Assembly (NCBI RefSeq): GCF_023702715.1
Contig: NZ_CP098480.1
Location: 1,798,001-1,862,000, forward strand
Source of the DNA: Acinetobacter sp. C32I
GTDB lineage: Bacteria; Pseudomonadota; Gammaproteobacteria; Pseudomonadales; Moraxellaceae
Reading direction: 5' to 3'
DNA: 64,000 nt
In this document: in pieces, positions 1 to 7,887 of the stretch
Numbering within the stretch: the stretch's first letter is position 1
Layout of the letters: each line of letters starts with the position of its first letter
Notes under the pieces: generated by a model
Database searches by the model: none
What the model saw: only the letters and a program-made list of their open reading frames with translations
What the model was told of the DNA's origin: nothing
Program-made: the position numbers and the translations under genes

Positions 1-560
1 CTGATGATATTCACGACGCCAAATATGCATTTTGTGCCTTGATTGATGAAACGATTGCGACGCAACAGGATGCTGCCTATTTTAACTTACAGAATTCATG
101 GCTGATCAGCCCATTGCAATTGAGCCTGTTTGGCTCTCAACTGGCGGGTTATCGTTTTTTTGAAATCTTGGAACAACTGCGCAGTCGTGGCAAAGACCGC
201 CTAGCATCGCTTGAGGTTTTCCACTACTGCCTCTTACTCGGTTTTCAGGGCAAATACCGTCTGGAATCTGTAGAAAGTCTAAACCACCTCGTGGCTCGTG
301 TTGGAGATGAAATTGATTATCTCAAAGGGAAAAAAGCAGCATTTTCTCCTTTTGCCGCAATTCCTGACCATATTAAACACATTATTCATCACGAGTTACC
401 CTTTTTCTGGATTCTAATCTTCTTGCTCATGTTTGCTGCGCTCACTTTTGCAGGCTTAAAGTTTATGCTATCCAAACAGAATCAGAGTGCTTTAGCTCCT
501 TATCAGAATGTGATTTCAGCACCTGCCGAAGAAGCACATATCACCATCCATTTGCCTTAG
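1..560 (+). CDS. tssL: Type VI secretion protein TssL (DotU/IcmH family), 5' end cut off
   Basis: Inner-membrane protein of the T6SS membrane complex, which with TssM and TssJ anchors the contractile sheath to the envelope. The reading frame is open from base 3 with no start in view, so the N-terminus lies upstream of the window. The cytoplasmic helical domain shows the DotU-family pattern YAFCALIDETI followed by a region rich in LQNSW and LFGSQLAG. A single C-terminal membrane segment (FFWILIFLLMFAALTFAG) is followed by about 30 periplasmic residues with no peptidoglycan-binding domain, as in short TssL proteins. Two genes follow closely on the same strand (gaps of 10 and 3 bases), the last a TagX-like peptidase. 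That arrangement is consistent with an Acinetobacter T6SS cluster. Family assignment is fairly sure. Confidence 0.85.
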   Translation, partial: DDIHDAKYAFCALIDETIATQQDAAYFNLQNSWLISPLQLSLFGSQLAGYRFFEILEQLRSRGKDRLASLEVFHYCLLLGFQGKYRLESVESLNHLVARVGDEIDYLKGKKAAFSPFAAIPDHIKHIIHHELPFFWILIFLLMFAALTFAGLKFMLSKQNQSALAPYQNVISAPAEEAHITIHLP

Positions 561-570
561 TTGATAACGT

Positions 571-1179
571 ATGACTCAGGAAAGAACAACTTCTTTACGA
601 ATATTACAGACCAATAAGAAAAAAACCTTATCGCCTGTCATTTATTTACTGATCGGATTTGTTTCAGGAATCATCTTTGCTGCATTGTTTTTTTTCATTT
701 TTGCAAGCGACACCAACAACCCAGCACCGAGTGTGCCACAAACGGTTGAAGAAACTGATCCGGTTCAAACTGCCACCAAAGCAACAGCACAAAGTCATGA
801 AGTAGAAGTGACTACTCCAAATCATCATGAAACAACCGAATCGGTGGAAGACAATAATTTTGCTCAACCCGAAAGCAATGATTTAAACAAATTTTTCCAA
901 CGCACACCGCCGCCTGCTGCACCCGCTCCGAATGGACAGCATGTTTCTCCATTTGCCAATGAGCCAAATGCGAAACCCACAACAGTAACATCAGTAAAAG
1001 GGCCACATAGCAAAAATGAAACCGTTGCTCCGGCAACGAATAAAATAGTCGCTAAACCTGCTCCACCTGCAACCAAGGCTGTACCAGCGAAAGCAGCAGA
1101 AGTTGAAGCGGAAGCACCCGAAGCAACTGTACAAATTAAAGTGACACAAAAACCTTTTGCTGTGAATGAACTCAAGTAA
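571..1179 (+). CDS. Membrane-anchored Pro/Ala/Thr-rich protein in the T6SS cluster
   Basis: 202 residues; I cannot assign a function. A short basic cytoplasmic N-terminus is followed by one membrane segment at about residues 22-45 (VIYLLIGFVSGIIFAALFFF). The rest is a long low-complexity, probably disordered periplasmic tail rich in Pro, Ala, Thr and Glu. The bitopic layout and the segment NDLNKFFQRTPPPAAP recall FtsN/SPOR-type proteins, but I see no SPOR domain. It sits between tssL and tagX with gaps of 10 and 3 bases, so it is almost certainly translated with them. A tether or spacer across the periplasm for the secretion machine or its peptidase is plausible but is inference only. Confidence 0.75.
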   Translation: MTQERTTSLRILQTNKKKTLSPVIYLLIGFVSGIIFAALFFFIFASDTNNPAPSVPQTVEETDPVQTATKATAQSHEVEVTTPNHHETTESVEDNNFAQPESNDLNKFFQRTPPPAAPAPNGQHVSPFANEPNAKPTTVTSVKGPHSKNETVAPATNKIVAKPAPPATKAVPAKAAEVEAEAPEATVQIKVTQKPFAVNELK

Positions 1180-1182
1180 ACA

Positions 1183-2151
1183 ATGATTTTTATCATCTTC
1201 TTCTGCTTTGTCGCTGTCGCGATCGGATTAACCCTGCTCATGTCATATGAGCTGCGTTATAAATGCAAGCAGTTGTTGCAATCATTACTTCCAAGTAGCA
1301 AAAAGAAAATTGCCAATGCGATGCAGTTTGCAGAGAATATGCATCAAGCGGCCTCGCCAGAAAAATTACAATCGCATTGGCACTTACAACAATGGTGGAT
1401 TTTAATCGCAGGTTTCTTTTTATTTGCCAGCATCCTGATTTTTGCGTTTACCCGCCCGATCAATTCCACACGAATTGAAGCTGAATATTTAAAAGAAACT
1501 GATCCGCAAATTTATACGCTACTCAATGGTGAAATGCTGAGCCCACCACCAGAAGTCGATGCCAACTTGATTGAAGATGCCATTGTCGAAGCAACTCGGC
1601 TTGAACAGGCCTATCAAGCCCAGCATCCAACAGATCCGAGTATTAATGCATCTCAAATTGAGATTCCACTTACACATTCACATGGTAGTTTTGATGTATC
1701 CATGGTTGATCGTAAATGGGACAAAATTAATCCTCGCTATAAGCAACGCCTACTGATGGTATTTAAAATCATGAAAGAACAGCATGGTTATGAGTTGGTG
1801 TTACTTGAAGGTTACCGCAGTCCAAGCCGGCAAAATATGCTTGCAGGGAATCCAAATACAACCCGTGCCAAAGGTTATCAAAGCTATCACCAATTTGGTT
1901 TAGCTGCCGATGTTGCTTTTAAACGCAACGGTAAAGTCGTTATCTCAGAACGTGACCCTTGGGCAATGCGTGGTTATCAACTCTATGGGCAAGTTGCTGA
2001 ATCAGTTGGTTTAACTTGGGGTGGTCGTTGGAAATCTATTCAAGATTATGGCCATACCGAATACCGTATGCCAGGTCTAAGAAAAACCAAGGAAATGGCA
2101 GAACAACTCACCGCAGAAGGACAATTAAACGCAAGAGTGGATGACTCTTAA
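1183..2151 (+). CDS. tagX: TagX-like M15/VanY-family peptidoglycan peptidase of the T6SS
   Basis: 322 residues. There are two N-terminal membrane segments (about residues 1-20 and 70-90), then a periplasmic zinc peptidase domain of the M15 (VanY/DD-carboxypeptidase) family. The metal-binding pattern is visible: His236 and Asp243 in HQFGLAAD, and His291 in YGHTEY, preceded by the family motif EGYRSPSRQ. In Acinetobacter the T6SS-encoded M15 enzyme TagX is reported to be an L,D-endopeptidase that opens the cell wall so the apparatus can assemble. Position directly after tssL supports that role here. The start ATG lies 3 bases after the previous stop. A strong terminator follows, so this is probably the last gene of the T6SS transcript. 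Confidence 0.85.
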   Translation: MIFIIFFCFVAVAIGLTLLMSYELRYKCKQLLQSLLPSSKKKIANAMQFAENMHQAASPEKLQSHWHLQQWWILIAGFFLFASILIFAFTRPINSTRIEAEYLKETDPQIYTLLNGEMLSPPPEVDANLIEDAIVEATRLEQAYQAQHPTDPSINASQIEIPLTHSHGSFDVSMVDRKWDKINPRYKQRLLMVFKIMKEQHGYELVLLEGYRSPSRQNMLAGNPNTTRAKGYQSYHQFGLAADVAFKRNGKVVISERDPWAMRGYQLYGQVAESVGLTWGGRWKSIQDYGHTEYRMPGLRKTKEMAEQLTAEGQLNARVDDS

Positions 2152-2174
2152 ATATATCTAAAACGTGGTTAAAT

Positions 2175-2207
2175 AAAACCTCTCTATTTATTCTATAGAG
2201 AGGTTTT
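2175..2207. terminator. Bidirectional intrinsic terminator after tagX
   Basis: A perfect 12-bp stem (AAAACCTCTCTA at 2175-2186 with its complement at 2196-2207) has a 9-base loop, with A-rich and T-rich flanks. It can stop tagX transcripts on + and transcripts of the PAP2 gene on -. Confidence 0.85.
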
Positions 2208-2268
2208 GTTTTAATATCAAATTATAATATTTTAACTAAATATAAATCACACTAAAATTAAAATAATC

Positions 2269-2844
2269 TTAATCAATAACAGCTATCGAGACAGTTCTTT
2301 TAACTTTAAAGATAAACTCTTTAAATATTACATTCATTCCCAAAACTAAGAATAAAGCAATAATAAATGATCCAAGGACATCGAAAGGAAAATGAACACC
2401 AATATAAATCCTTGACCAACCTACCATTAAACCCAATAACAATGCTGCACTGCCTATTTTTCGATAGCCTGAAAATAAGTAAGAAAAAGCGATGGTTGCT
2501 ACAGTCAAGGTATGCTGGCTTGGAAATGAAGAAGATGAACCATGCCCAGTCAAGATATGCCCGATTCCCAGATCAAACGGTCGTGGATGATAATAGACCG
2601 CGTGAATGAACTGGGTGACCAATAAAGAAACGACGATGGTAATGAGCATCTTGATGAACTGTACTCGATATCTCTTATCCTTAAAACACAATGAGGCAAT
2701 TAAAAATACAAATAATACTGCAATTAGATTATGTGATGCGAATAATGCAGCTTTATCTAAAACCGGATTTCGAGTAGCAGCCGAGTTAATCCAATTAAAT
2801 AAGCTGATATCTATCGTTTCAATTGACATCGTCAATCGTTCCAT
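2269..2844 (-). CDS. PAP2-superfamily membrane phosphatase (undecaprenyl-diphosphatase-like)
   Basis: 191 residues with about five hydrophobic segments. PAP2 phosphatase motifs are present: HPRPF (end of motif 1), SFPSQHT (motif 2, catalytic His) and SRIYIGVHFPFD (motif 3, nucleophilic His and Asp). The lysine that normally opens motif 1 (KX6RP) appears to be His (HAVYYHPRP). BcrC/YbjG-type members recycle undecaprenyl diphosphate, and that is the most likely role; a lipid-A phosphatase is an alternative. The ATG at 2844 is used here, but an in-frame ATG five codons later (2829) has a GGA element about 10 bases upstream and may be the true start. It is separated from the Pls-like gene by a terminator, so it is probably transcribed alone. 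Confidence 0.8.
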   Translation of the reverse strand: MERLTMSIETIDISLFNWINSAATRNPVLDKAALFASHNLIAVLFVFLIASLCFKDKRYRVQFIKMLITIVVSLLVTQFIHAVYYHPRPFDLGIGHILTGHGSSSSFPSQHTLTVATIAFSYLFSGYRKIGSAALLLGLMVGWSRIYIGVHFPFDVLGSFIIALFLVLGMNVIFKEFIFKVKRTVSIAVID

Positions 2845-2961
2845 GATGACTTTATATAAAAAAATATTATAAAAACAACCTTAAATTAAAATTAAATTTC
2901 ATATATATTCTGGATAAATAGGCGTTGTATTTTCTTCAATCCTCTTCACTGCACAGATAAA

Positions 2962-2994
2962 AAAGGGATAAGAAAATCATATTCTTATCCCTTT
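2962..2994 (-). terminator. Intrinsic terminator of the Pls-like gene
   Basis: A 13-bp perfect stem (AAAGGGATAAGAA at 2962-2974 with its complement at 2982-2994) has a 7-base loop. On the minus strand it is followed by a T-rich tract. It lies 25 bases past the stop of the 1332-residue synthetase. Confidence 0.85.
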
Positions 2995-3018
2995 CCTTTG
3001 TTGACCCGTTATCGAATC

Positions 3019-6000
3019 TTAAACCTGCTTCCAAGGCACTGCAGGTGAGCCAATCCATGCTGATTTTGCAGGAATATTCTCTCCTTTCATCACCAATGTC
3101 AGTGGACCTAATACCGCATGATCAGCTACATTGGCATTGTATAAAATGATACTACGCGAATTCACCACAACATCACTGCCCACATTTACTTGACCAATTT
3201 TCATGATACGGTCTTCAAATAGATGCGTTTGTGGCCCAGAGAAGCTGTTAAATTCTGCACGGTCGCCAATCTTCACGCAGTCGAATTCAGTCATATCAGC
3301 CGTATCCAGATAGACATCTTTACCAATTTTCACTCCTAACAGGCGTAAAAAGAATGGCAACATCGGTGTCCCTCTTAAATAGTTTAAAAAGTTTGGAATC
3401 GCAACAGATTCATAGAGACTGGTAATGCCTTCACTGAGCCAAACGAACATGGTCCACATCGGTGCTGAACGTGGTTGATAACGTCCAATTAAAGCCCATT
3501 TCAATACGGTCACGATGACAAAACAACCGACGCCGTATAACAGTCCAGCCATAGTTAAAGCCAATAGCCCCATGGCAATACTATAATCATTAATCACATC
3601 GATCACTTCTAAAACAATCATATACCCCACACCAATGGCGAGTGCTGTCGGTAATACGATACGCAAGCCTTCAATCAAAGCACGCATTAAACGGCGCTTG
3701 ATACTCGGTTTAAAGGTCAGATGATCTGGATACTGTTCGGCAGCTTCACGCGCAGGTAACAATAATGGCGGAGAACCAAACCAAGTTTGGCTTGAATACA
3801 TTGCTCGGTTATCTGGTGTTTTAGACTGTACCCCAATCAAAACATTATCTGGTAATACCGTACCATCTGCGATATAAGCACTATTCCCAACAAAGCTACG
3901 ATTGCCAATTTGAGTGGATTTTAACGACATCCAACCGCCTTTAATCTCTTCATCACCAAGCATCACCGCATCAGCAATAAAGCTTTCCTCCCCTAAGGTC
4001 AGCATCTCCGGGATCACGCCTGTAGCTGTCGAAATTTCTGTATTTTTACCCACCTTCGCGCCCAGCATACGGAACCATGTTGGGGCATATAGGGTTGCAA
4101 ACAAGCCATGCAAAGTCTGTAAACTGGTTTCTAAAATCTGAGCTGCAAACCATTTACGATAATAAGTAGCACCATGTACCGCATAAGTACCCGTCTCTAA
4201 ATGCGGCAACGCCACTTTACGGATAGCCGATGAAATTAATGCAGTAATGACCATCATCATGGCACTAGCAGGAATCGCAAGGACGAAATAATACAGTGCG
4301 GTTTGAATATGGTTATTCGGATCAATATTAAACACATTGACATCTAACCAATCAACCAATAAAAAGCTTGGAAAAATCGGGATAAAGAACAAACAGGCAA
4401 TGATTAAAGCACTGACACTGTAATAGCCATATTCAGAAAATTTGCGCAATAAAGAGAATTTTGGACGTGCTGCTAATGATTCAAGCTCATCAATATGACC
4501 TATTTTTTTGGCTGGTGTTCCATCCCAAATTTCGCCTGCAGGTACCGTCGTGCCATATTCAATCGAGGTCAAGGCATTGACATGCGCTTGCGGTTCTAAC
4601 ACGGTATTTTCTTCCAATACTGCATAAGATCCCACATAACTGTCTTGTTTGAGTTGGATTGAACCCAATACGAGGTGTCCGTGCTCAACCTTGGCATTTT
4701 CCAGATTTACATTGGAACCAATACTGACCCCATCTTCAATCTTTAACAAAGATGGCATACGGATATGCACTGAGCTAATGGTGACATCATGCCCAATCTT
4801 CGCCCCAAGTGCTTTGAGATATAAATTCAGTAAGGTTGAACCAGAGAGTAGATATACAGGTGAAATACTGCTGATCCGATCAGCTAACCACCAACGGAAA
4901 TAGGTCATTCCCCATAATGGATATCGACCTGCGCCAACCCCTAACATCAATAACCGTTTTACCGTAATTGAAACTGCAAAACTGGCAATAATCACACTAA
5001 TATAAACCAATAACGACAGCACGATCGCATAAGGAATACTGTCTCGTGTGCCGCCTGTGAAATAGTGATAAGTAAAGAATGGTGCCAACCATTGCAGAAT
5101 ATTGATCGAGATCAATACAGGGATCGTCACCGCCTGTGCAATCCCACACAGCCATTTATAAGCCTGATTACGTGGATTATCTTGTCCAATCTGGCGATCA
5201 AATAAGGAGGGTTCAGGTTGTTCTAACATTAAAGCTGCAATCGCGCCGACTTTTCTGGCCTGATATAAGCTTTGAATGGTCAGATGGCTATATTGAGGGT
5301 GTTCACGTAAATTCGAGATCAATACCGCAGCGAGTAAGGAATGACCTCCGAGATCATCAAAGAAATCTGAGTCTAACTTAATTGGGATATTCGGAAATAA
5401 ACGACCTAGAATCTCAAATAAAATCTGTTCAGCTTCATTCTGTGGCTGGTCAGATTCACTCCGATCAATCACACTGGTTAATGGGCGAGCCTTCAATGCC
5501 TTACGGTCAATTTTCCCAGACAATAACCGTGGTACTTCTTCAATAATTTCAAAGCGATTTGGCACCATATACGGCGGTAAACGCTGACTAAGCTGGTATC
5601 TGAGCTGTTTAATTTCAATCGCTTGTTTTGCCTCTAATTCTGGTGCAATAAAAGCAATCAGCTGATCAATACCATCTTCAGCTCTTAGAATGACTGCTGC
5701 CGTACCAATTCTATCCAGATCACATAGCGCTGCTTCAATTTCACCGAGTTCGACACGGAAACCACGAATTTTAATTTGATCATCGGCACGACCTAAACAA
5801 TGCACCTGACCGAACTCATCGATTTTGGCGAGGTCTCCTGTACGATACAAGCTGATTTCATCCTCATTATTTGCCCAAGGATTCTCAATAAATTTATCAG
5901 CGGTTAAATCGGGCCGTCCTAAATAACCTTGTGCCACACTCGGACCAAAAATACACAGCTCCCCCGTTTCGCCTTGAGCTAATAACTCTCGCTCTGCATT

Positions 6001-7017
6001 AATCACCAACATGCCGTAATTTGGTAATGGCTTACCAATGGTGACGGGTTTTCCTTGCTGTAATAATTCTAAACTAGCCGATACCGTGGTTTCAGTCGGA
6101 CCATAGGTATTAAACATTTGATGGTGTGGTAAAGCCCAACGTTCCACCAATGAATCAGGGCACATTTCCCCGCCTAGGTTGATGATACGTAAGTTCGGGA
6201 CATCTTCTGGAAATAGAGCCAACAAGGTGGGTACCGCATGTAATACGGTAATCTGTTGTTGTTTCAGCGTTTGACAAAGTCGCTCTGGATCACTGACTAA
6301 GGACTTTGGTGCAATCCATAAGCTTGCTCCCACCAGATAAGACAACCAAATCTCTTCAAAGGACATATCAAAAGCAACCGAGAAACCTTGATAGACCTTA
6401 TCCTGCTCTTGAATCCCTAAGATACTGTTTTCACTACGTAGGAAATGACAAATATTTTTCTGCGTGATCACGATGCCTTTCGGCTTTCCTGTTGAACCCG
6501 AGGTATAAATAATATAGGCAGGCTGTTCAGGCGTGGTTTTAGCTAGTTCCACAGTCTCATGCAGTGGTCGCTGCAATTCAGTATTGGTCCATTTGGTCTG
6601 TGGGACGTCTTGTAAGTGTTCATACCATTCATGACTGGTAATCATGCCCACTGCCGCAGCATCTTCAAGACAGACGGCGATTCGGTCTGCGGGAGTATCC
6701 ATATCAAATGGTAGCCAAGCCGCACCACTTAAACAAATGGCTAACTGTGATTTTAATAATTCAATACCACGAGGTAGCCATAAACCAACAATATCACCCG
6801 CTTTAATTCCTTTCAGCGTCAGATGCTGTGCCATCAATAAAGCTTGTTGATATAACTCGCCATAGCTCAACGTTCGTTCAGCTTCAATCAGGGCGACTTT
6901 TTCAGGAAATGTTTGTGCCGTCTGAATAAAAATATCAGCAAGGACTTCTTGTTGTAAAAATTCTGGGTGGTGCTTACCACGAATAATATTTTTTGCGCTC
7001 ATCACACATTGATTCAT
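3019..7017 (-). CDS. Pls/PosA-type nonribosomal peptide synthetase (A-PCP-3x membrane/beta-helix)
   Basis: 1332 residues. Residues about 20-510 form an adenylation domain: A3 YTSGSTGKPKG near 170, A5 NTYGPTE near 300, A7 YRTGDL, A8 GRADDQIKIRGFRVELGE near 410, A10 LSGKIDRKAL near 502. A carrier protein follows with the pantetheine Ser560 (LGGHSLL). Next come three repeats of a membrane-helix pair plus a left-handed beta-helix (hexapeptide) domain, at about 735-840, 980-1075 and 1225-1332. No condensation or thioesterase domain is present. This is the architecture of epsilon-poly-lysine synthetase Pls: six membrane helices around three soluble domains that polymerise one amino acid iteratively. 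My by-eye specificity code (D-M-E-H-I-L-T-V-S-K) has Glu at position 239, as expected for a basic amino acid. The product is therefore perhaps a poly-diaminobutyrate or poly-lysine-like polymer; this is inference. A terminator follows and a hairpin covers the ribosome binding site. Confidence 0.85.
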   Translation of the reverse strand: MNQCVMSAKNIIRGKHHPEFLQQEVLADIFIQTAQTFPEKVALIEAERTLSYGELYQQALLMAQHLTLKGIKAGDIVGLWLPRGIELLKSQLAICLSGAAWLPFDMDTPADRIAVCLEDAAAVGMITSHEWYEHLQDVPQTKWTNTELQRPLHETVELAKTTPEQPAYIIYTSGSTGKPKGIVITQKNICHFLRSENSILGIQEQDKVYQGFSVAFDMSFEEIWLSYLVGASLWIAPKSLVSDPERLCQTLKQQQITVLHAVPTLLALFPEDVPNLRIINLGGEMCPDSLVERWALPHHQMFNTYGPTETTVSASLELLQQGKPVTIGKPLPNYGMLVINAERELLAQGETGELCIFGPSVAQGYLGRPDLTADKFIENPWANNEDEISLYRTGDLAKIDEFGQVHCLGRADDQIKIRGFRVELGEIEAALCDLDRIGTAAVILRAEDGIDQLIAFIAPELEAKQAIEIKQLRYQLSQRLPPYMVPNRFEIIEEVPRLLSGKIDRKALKARPLTSVIDRSESDQPQNEAEQILFEILGRLFPNIPIKLDSDFFDDLGGHSLLAAVLISNLREHPQYSHLTIQSLYQARKVGAIAALMLEQPEPSLFDRQIGQDNPRNQAYKWLCGIAQAVTIPVLISINILQWLAPFFTYHYFTGGTRDSIPYAIVLSLLVYISVIIASFAVSITVKRLLMLGVGAGRYPLWGMTYFRWWLADRISSISPVYLLSGSTLLNLYLKALGAKIGHDVTISSVHIRMPSLLKIEDGVSIGSNVNLENAKVEHGHLVLGSIQLKQDSYVGSYAVLEENTVLEPQAHVNALTSIEYGTTVPAGEIWDGTPAKKIGHIDELESLAARPKFSLLRKFSEYGYYSVSALIIACLFFIPIFPSFLLVDWLDVNVFNIDPNNHIQTALYYFVLAIPASAMMMVITALISSAIRKVALPHLETGTYAVHGATYYRKWFAAQILETSLQTLHGLFATLYAPTWFRMLGAKVGKNTEISTATGVIPEMLTLGEESFIADAVMLGDEEIKGGWMSLKSTQIGNRSFVGNSAYIADGTVLPDNVLIGVQSKTPDNRAMYSSQTWFGSPPLLLPAREAAEQYPDHLTFKPSIKRRLMRALIEGLRIVLPTALAIGVGYMIVLEVIDVINDYSIAMGLLALTMAGLLYGVGCFVIVTVLKWALIGRYQPRSAPMWTMFVWLSEGITSLYESVAIPNFLNYLRGTPMLPFFLRLLGVKIGKDVYLDTADMTEFDCVKIGDRAEFNSFSGPQTHLFEDRIMKIGQVNVGSDVVVNSRSIILYNANVADHAVLGPLTLVMKGENIPAKSAWIGSPAVPWKQV

Positions 7018-7023
7018 TTTTAT

Positions 7024-7095
7024 GCTCTCTTTAATGTTTTGATTTAGCTAAAGACGAAATGAGGTGTTCGTATTCGCTGGTAAATTAAAGAGAGC
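7024..7095 (-). promoter_or_regulatory. Leader hairpin covering the ribosome binding site of the Pls-like gene
   Basis: GCTCTCTTTAAT at 7024-7035 is perfectly complementary to ATTAAAGAGAGC at 7084-7095. In the minus-strand transcript the 3' arm, ATTAAAGAGAGC, contains the GAGAG ribosome binding site and ends 6 bases before the ATG at 7017. The 5' arm would therefore sequester it. The 48-base loop has room for alternative pairings. A TTTAAT -10-like hexamer (+ strand 7109-7114) would start the RNA just ahead of the 5' arm. Function is inferred. Confidence 0.5.
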
Positions 7096-7152
7096 AACTT
7101 AAAACAACATTAAAGCGCGATGTCTGAATAAACAATAAAACTTGAACAGAAC

Positions 7153-7177
7153 AAAAGTGATCAATATGACCACTTTT
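7153..7177 (-). terminator. Probable terminator of the pqi operon
   Basis: AAAAGTG at 7153-7159 pairs with CACTTTT at 7171-7177. Further pairing inside is interrupted by one mismatch. It lies just past the pqiC stop on the minus strand. The trailing T-tract is short, so strength is uncertain. Confidence 0.5.
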
Positions 7178-7185
7178 TATCCAAA

Positions 7186-7887
7186 TTATGAACAAATTAC
7201 CTCATTTATGTTAGGTGAAGTTTTTGCATCTAAGGACACAATTGACAGCGCCATTGCATCAATCACTCGACTCAATGAACTACTCGCACCAGTCACAATG
7301 TCTTGTATCTGATTGTTCTTACCCGATACTGGCTGAGTAAAGGTCATACGACATGCCAGCTGCTGATTTTGGGTTGAGTTCTGATCTAAGGTGATATTTG
7401 GATCATTACGCTTAATGATCCACGCAACAGAAACTTCAACATTTTTGTTGGCGATATCGGATGTATTAATGATATCAAAATGTGAAAAATCAGTTGCAAC
7501 ACGATAAGACACCTTGCCGCCCACCATACCGCTGTTATAACGATCAACCGCACCAAGTTTTTGCTGTAGGCCAGCAGATAGGTTATCTCTTAATTCAGCC
7601 CCAAGCGTAGACGTCCAACGCTCGTTTTCCATAATTTTAGATTTACCCGCTGCATCCTGTATCACGATCGGCGCACGATTGATACGATCTGGCAATCCAA
7701 CAGGCAATACTTCAATGACTCTGACCTTTGAACTTGGCAATGGAGAAACTTTGCTTGCCAAGGTGTAATAGTTCGGTGTGGGTGAACCCGAACAAGCTGT
7801 GAGTAATACCGCAGCAGATAAGATGCTCACGCTGCTGAGCACTCCTGCTACAGCAGATGAATGTTTAGCGATGATTGTTCTTATCAT
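7186..7887 (-). CDS. pqiC: PqiC-like outer-membrane lipoprotein (ABC-transport auxiliary family)
   Basis: 233 residues. An N-terminal lipoprotein signal ends in the lipobox LLTAC (acylated Cys near residue 32), followed by the family opening PTPNYYTL. In E. coli PqiC is the outer-membrane partner of the PqiB tube, which bridges the periplasm for lipid transport and envelope integrity. The start overlaps the end of pqiB by 4 bases, as expected for coupled translation. It is the last gene of the operon and is followed by a probable terminator. Confidence 0.85.
   Translation of the reverse strand: MIRTIIAKHSSAVAGVLSSVSILSAAVLLTACSGSPTPNYYTLASKVSPLPSSKVRVIEVLPVGLPDRINRAPIVIQDAAGKSKIMENERWTSTLGAELRDNLSAGLQQKLGAVDRYNSGMVGGKVSYRVATDFSHFDIINTSDIANKNVEVSVAWIIKRNDPNITLDQNSTQNQQLACRMTFTQPVSGKNNQIQDIVTGASSSLSRVIDAMALSIVSLDAKTSPNINEVICS

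Noticed and set aside
864..1241. 125-codon frame on the minus strand
   Set aside because: It is the mirror of the Pro/Ala-rich T6SS-associated gene; its Ala/Gly/Val-rich content comes from the repeated coding on the other strand.
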